Below, one piece after another: positions 63,801-64,000 of a stretch of 64,000 nt of DNA. The notes under the pieces were generated by a model. The model saw only the letters and a list, made by a program, of their open reading frames with translations. It was not told the origin of the DNA and searched no databases. The translations under genes and the position numbers were made by a program. Source of the DNA: Branchiostoma belcheri (taxonomy: Eukaryota > Chordata > Leptocardii > Amphioxiformes > Branchiostomatidae); the NCBI RefSeq assembly GCF_001625305.1, contig NW_017803713.1, positions 433,610-497,609 of the forward strand. Direction: 5' to 3'. How positions within the stretch are numbered: the stretch's first letter is position 1; each line of letters opens with the position of its first letter.

Positions 63801-63926
63801 ACCAGAGTAGCAGGTGTCATCACACAAGGGAGAGCTGACGAAAACCAGTGGGTAGAACGTTACAAGCTACAATATAGCTGTGATGACAGCAACTGGAACA
63901 CTTACTCCGAACAAGGACAAGAAAAG
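51756..63926 (+). CDS. Two-CTLD and F5/8C lectin-like gene (3' partial), 8 exons
   Basis: Exons: 51756-51825, 52494-52692, 57305-57525, 58348-58422, 58943-59141, 59695-59915, 62603-62790 and 63783-63926; the last donor AAG|GTTAGC continues outside the window. The phases chain without a break and give 439 codons so far. Product: signal peptide, C-type lectin domain, Thr/Ala linker, second C-type lectin domain, F5/8C domain. It is probably a secreted or membrane-anchored glycan-binding protein. It follows the polycystin-like gene in the same orientation, 10.8 kb downstream. Some polycystin-1-like proteins also begin with CTLDs, so this could be the start of another such gene; the window ends too early to tell. 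Confidence 0.85.
51867..52069. mobile_element. Family C MITE (copy 3)
   Basis: Inverted ends AAGGCGCGGCCACATTTCC and GAAAATGTGACCGTGGCCT with GC-rich subterminal GGGGCCCGGCCGGG / CCCAGCCGGGCCCCGG. Confidence 0.8.
52494..57525 (+). CDS. C-type lectin domain 1 (exons 52494-52692 and 57305-57525)
   Basis: The first exon (199 nt) encodes WDLPESCPTNGQL, DETVNYATAQTRC and GGMVAVPRDSNEQEY; the second (221 nt) encodes FYLGFSRPSGTWVD, FTAWAPNEPNESSKLC, KWSDAGC and RYICET. This is a canonical CTLD: the WIGL-like YLGF, an EPN motif associated with mannose-type Ca-dependent binding, and W-S-D in the second Ca-binding site. The intron of 4.6 kb is filled with nested repeats, whereas the paralogous intron in CTLD 2 is 553 bp. 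Confidence 0.92.
52904..53230. repeat. Inverted family D-like repeat before the mariner
   Basis: Starts AACCCTATCTAGACC, then GGGGGGCTAAAAGTGTCCGC and CCAAACTTGGTGAC. This is the reverse complement of the right ends at 21976 and 61993. It contains the palindrome GGGGTCCGCGCGGACCCC at 53058-53075. Confidence 0.65.
53240..55030 (-). pseudogene. Degenerate mariner transposase
   Basis: On the minus strand, the N-terminal part (ATEARAVIKYIDK, DMVKTLGDDS) and the C-terminal part (YSPDLAPSDFYLFPKLKFHL, RWTKCIEIRGDYV) of a mariner transposase are recognisable. Both are separated by stops, frameshifts and the LINE insertion. The third catalytic Asp of the DDD triad is expected in the PDLAPSD segment, which remains readable. 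The gene is not functional. Confidence 0.9.
54087..54775 (-). mobile_element. LINE C-terminal fragment inserted in the mariner
   Basis: A 689-bp insert flanked by perfect 11-bp duplications TGTCTTTTACT (54076-54086 and 54776-54786). The minus strand holds an open frame of 210 codons (54124-54756) with LLYASETWTPYRHHIRTLEQ, LQKILGLKWWHKVPHTEI, LRWVGHVIRMPENRLPRQ and a terminal C2H2 finger (CEICGRVLAARIGLISHRRT). These mark the 3' part of a non-LTR retrotransposon. It is strongly 5'-truncated, and no poly(A) tail is visible. Confidence 0.93.
55205..56081. repeat. Inverted family D-like repeats after the mariner
   Basis: Contains GGGCTATTGAGGCCCAACTT, GCCATGGCAACGGGTTTCTG (twice), TTTGATGACGTCATCAC, a second palindrome GGGGTCCGCGCGGACCCC at 55765-55782, and ends GGTGTAGATAGGGTT. 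At least two merged family D copies appear to be present. Confidence 0.6.
56100..56405 (-). mobile_element. tRNA-like SINE (S2), minus orientation
   Basis: CCATCATCAGATGACGCATT, CAGTAGCCCCGGACAACACA, CTTAAATGCTGAGTGC, AACTCACGATCTACCG and GGCTATTGCACCGG, in the order seen at 59345-59552. Confidence 0.7.
56406..56830. repeat. Dispersed repeat beginning TACCTCCATGAC
   Basis: ATTACCTCCATGACAAATGT, GTCTGTCTGTTTGTCTG, AACTTTGTAGTCAGCATAAC and GATATTTGGTATGTTGATAG. This type of low-coding repeat with a TACCTCCATGA end is frequent in invertebrate deuterostome DNA (family knowledge, not searched). AT-rich sequence with ATTATGCAAAT follows to about 57150. Confidence 0.45.
58348..58422 (+). CDS. Exon: Thr/Ala-rich linker of gene 2
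   Basis: A 75-nt phase 1-1 exon encoding TTTTTAATSTAAPSTAGAAV-type sequence between the two CTLDs, likely O-glycosylated. Acceptor TTTCTGACAG, donor ACAG|GTAGGG. Confidence 0.75.
58943..59915 (+). CDS. C-type lectin domain 2 (exons 58943-59141 and 59695-59915)
   Basis: Exon lengths (199 and 221 nt) and phases equal those of domain 1, and most residues are identical (WDLPESCPTTGSL, GGMVAVPRDSNEQEY, SRPSGTWVDSQGTALGEF). Differences fall in the ligand site: EPD replaces EPN, and KLAD replaces KWSD. The domain therefore may bind a different ligand or bind calcium more weakly. The flanking introns are also homologous to those of domain 1. Confidence 0.92.
59345..59552 (-). mobile_element. tRNA-like SINE (S2), minus orientation
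   Basis: CAGTAGCCCCGGGCAATACA, CCCAAATGCTGAGTGCTAG, GGGGATCAAACTCACGACC (inverted B-box) and CACCATTGCACCGGT, inside the CTLD 2 intron. Confidence 0.75.
59916..60480. repeat. Intron segment duplicated with the CTLD unit
   Basis: Matches 57526-58125 with small changes (GTGTATTGCCTAGCTATCG, ACACATGATATGATTATATA, AATAAACA, GAGCACATGGAGAGAATATT). This extends the tandem duplication at least 0.5 kb past the exon. Confidence 0.8.
60676..60727. repeat. (CTATA)n microsatellite
   Basis: Pentanucleotide ACTAT/CTATA run in the intron after CTLD 2. Confidence 0.9.
60738..61110. other. ACGT-rich segment
   Basis: The tetramer ACGT occurs roughly 15 times in under 400 bp (for example AACGTACGTT, CACGTTACGTCTGG, CAACGTACGATC). 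No coding frame or clear inverted ends were identified. A diverged transposable element is the simplest guess. Confidence 0.4.
61455..61993. repeat. Dispersed repeat, family D (copy 2)
   Basis: TTGAATTTTCAAAAATAG, CCTAAAATACATTGTAAAC, CCGCCATCTTGGATTTTGGC, CTGTCAGAAACCCGTTGCC and the C run with GGTCTAGATAGGGTTAA, colinear with 21478-21976. Confidence 0.8.
61994..62602. other. Intron stretch without recognised feature
   Basis: AT-rich; nothing supported before the acceptor TTGTGTTGTAG of exon 62603. Confidence 0.5.
62603..63926 (+). CDS. F5/8 type C domain of gene 2, partial (exons 62603-62790 and 63783-63926)
   Basis: The first exon encodes GNGDVEITASSTHDHCSTEK, GDPNVEPIWAGAWCAG and NNDQWLQ; the second encodes VDLNSPTRVAGVITQGRADE followed by NQWVERYKLQYSCDDSNWNT. 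The W-L-Q-V-D-L and the VAGVITQGR.D...WV..Y...YS.D...W strings are the central signature of F5/8C (discoidin) domains. The C-terminal part lies outside the window. Confidence 0.92.
62990..63344 (+). mobile_element. SINE S1 body and tail
   Basis: ACACGACTTTCCTCAATTCA, GACGTCCCTCAGATAGGACG plus TTAAATGG, TGAGCCACACCCCACGCACG and a long tail to ACTCTACTCTACTCTA. The middle part matches the inverted copy at 27740-27830. The tRNA-like head is decayed or missing. Confidence 0.6.
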
Positions 63927-64000
63927 GTTAGCCACCGGTACCCTTTCAACATTAACCAGTGATTTATAATTCTTTCATATGTGCATAAAATACCCTACCT

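Overview
The window looks like chromosomal DNA of an invertebrate chordate, most likely a lancelet (Branchiostoma). The reasons are small coding exons with GT-AG borders, introns full of short inverted-repeat elements, tRNA-derived SINEs and LINE fragments, and the content of the large gene: a polycystin-1-like receptor/channel with a long mosaic ectodomain. The species assignment is inference. No bacterial, organellar or viral gene was seen.

Gene 1 (+ strand, about 72-40910, 5' end outside the window) is a polycystin-1 (PKD1/PKD1L) family gene. I could chain 47 exons by eye with matching splice phases. They total 9,002 nt: two leading bases that finish a codon begun upstream, then 3,000 codons including the stop. 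Order of modules: WSC-like Cys-rich domain, F5/8C (discoidin) domain, EGF, EGF, CUB, EGF, CUB, Pro/Ser/Thr linker, fucolectin/F5-8C domain, Thr-rich mucin-like linker, Ca-binding EGF, REJ region, GAIN/GPS with an HLT cleavage site, TM1, PLAT, TM2-5, then a six-TM polycystin (TRPP) channel module and a basic C-terminal tail ending at 40910. The ectodomain modules are mostly phase 1-1, as expected from exon shuffling.

The interval 40911-51755 holds no host gene that I can support. It has a possible poly(A) signal, an AT-rich dispersed repeat, a 5'-truncated LINE with a 462-codon reverse-transcriptase reading frame (43621-45009), three copies of one MITE family within 4.1 kb, SINEs and a foldback MITE.

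Gene 2 (+ strand, 51756-63926, continuing past the window) encodes a secreted or membrane lectin-like protein: signal peptide, C-type lectin domain, Thr/Ala linker, second C-type lectin domain and an F5/8C domain. The two lectin domains arose by tandem duplication of exons with their introns. The first copy's internal intron was later enlarged from about 0.55 kb to 4.6 kb by nested transposons, including a dead mariner that itself carries a LINE fragment.

The introns hold several recurring families. Family H is a Harbinger-like MITE (TIR starting GGCC, TWA target duplications) with subfamily H2. Family C is a MITE with a GC-rich inverted terminus. Families R, D and G are dispersed repeats; G has a motif phased every ~31 bp. 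There are also several foldback elements. A 0.9-kb 22-bp minisatellite at 20560-21474 and two decayed half-CUB exons at 7240-7509 are the most unusual local structures. Repeat names here are working labels; family assignments were made by eye without database searches.
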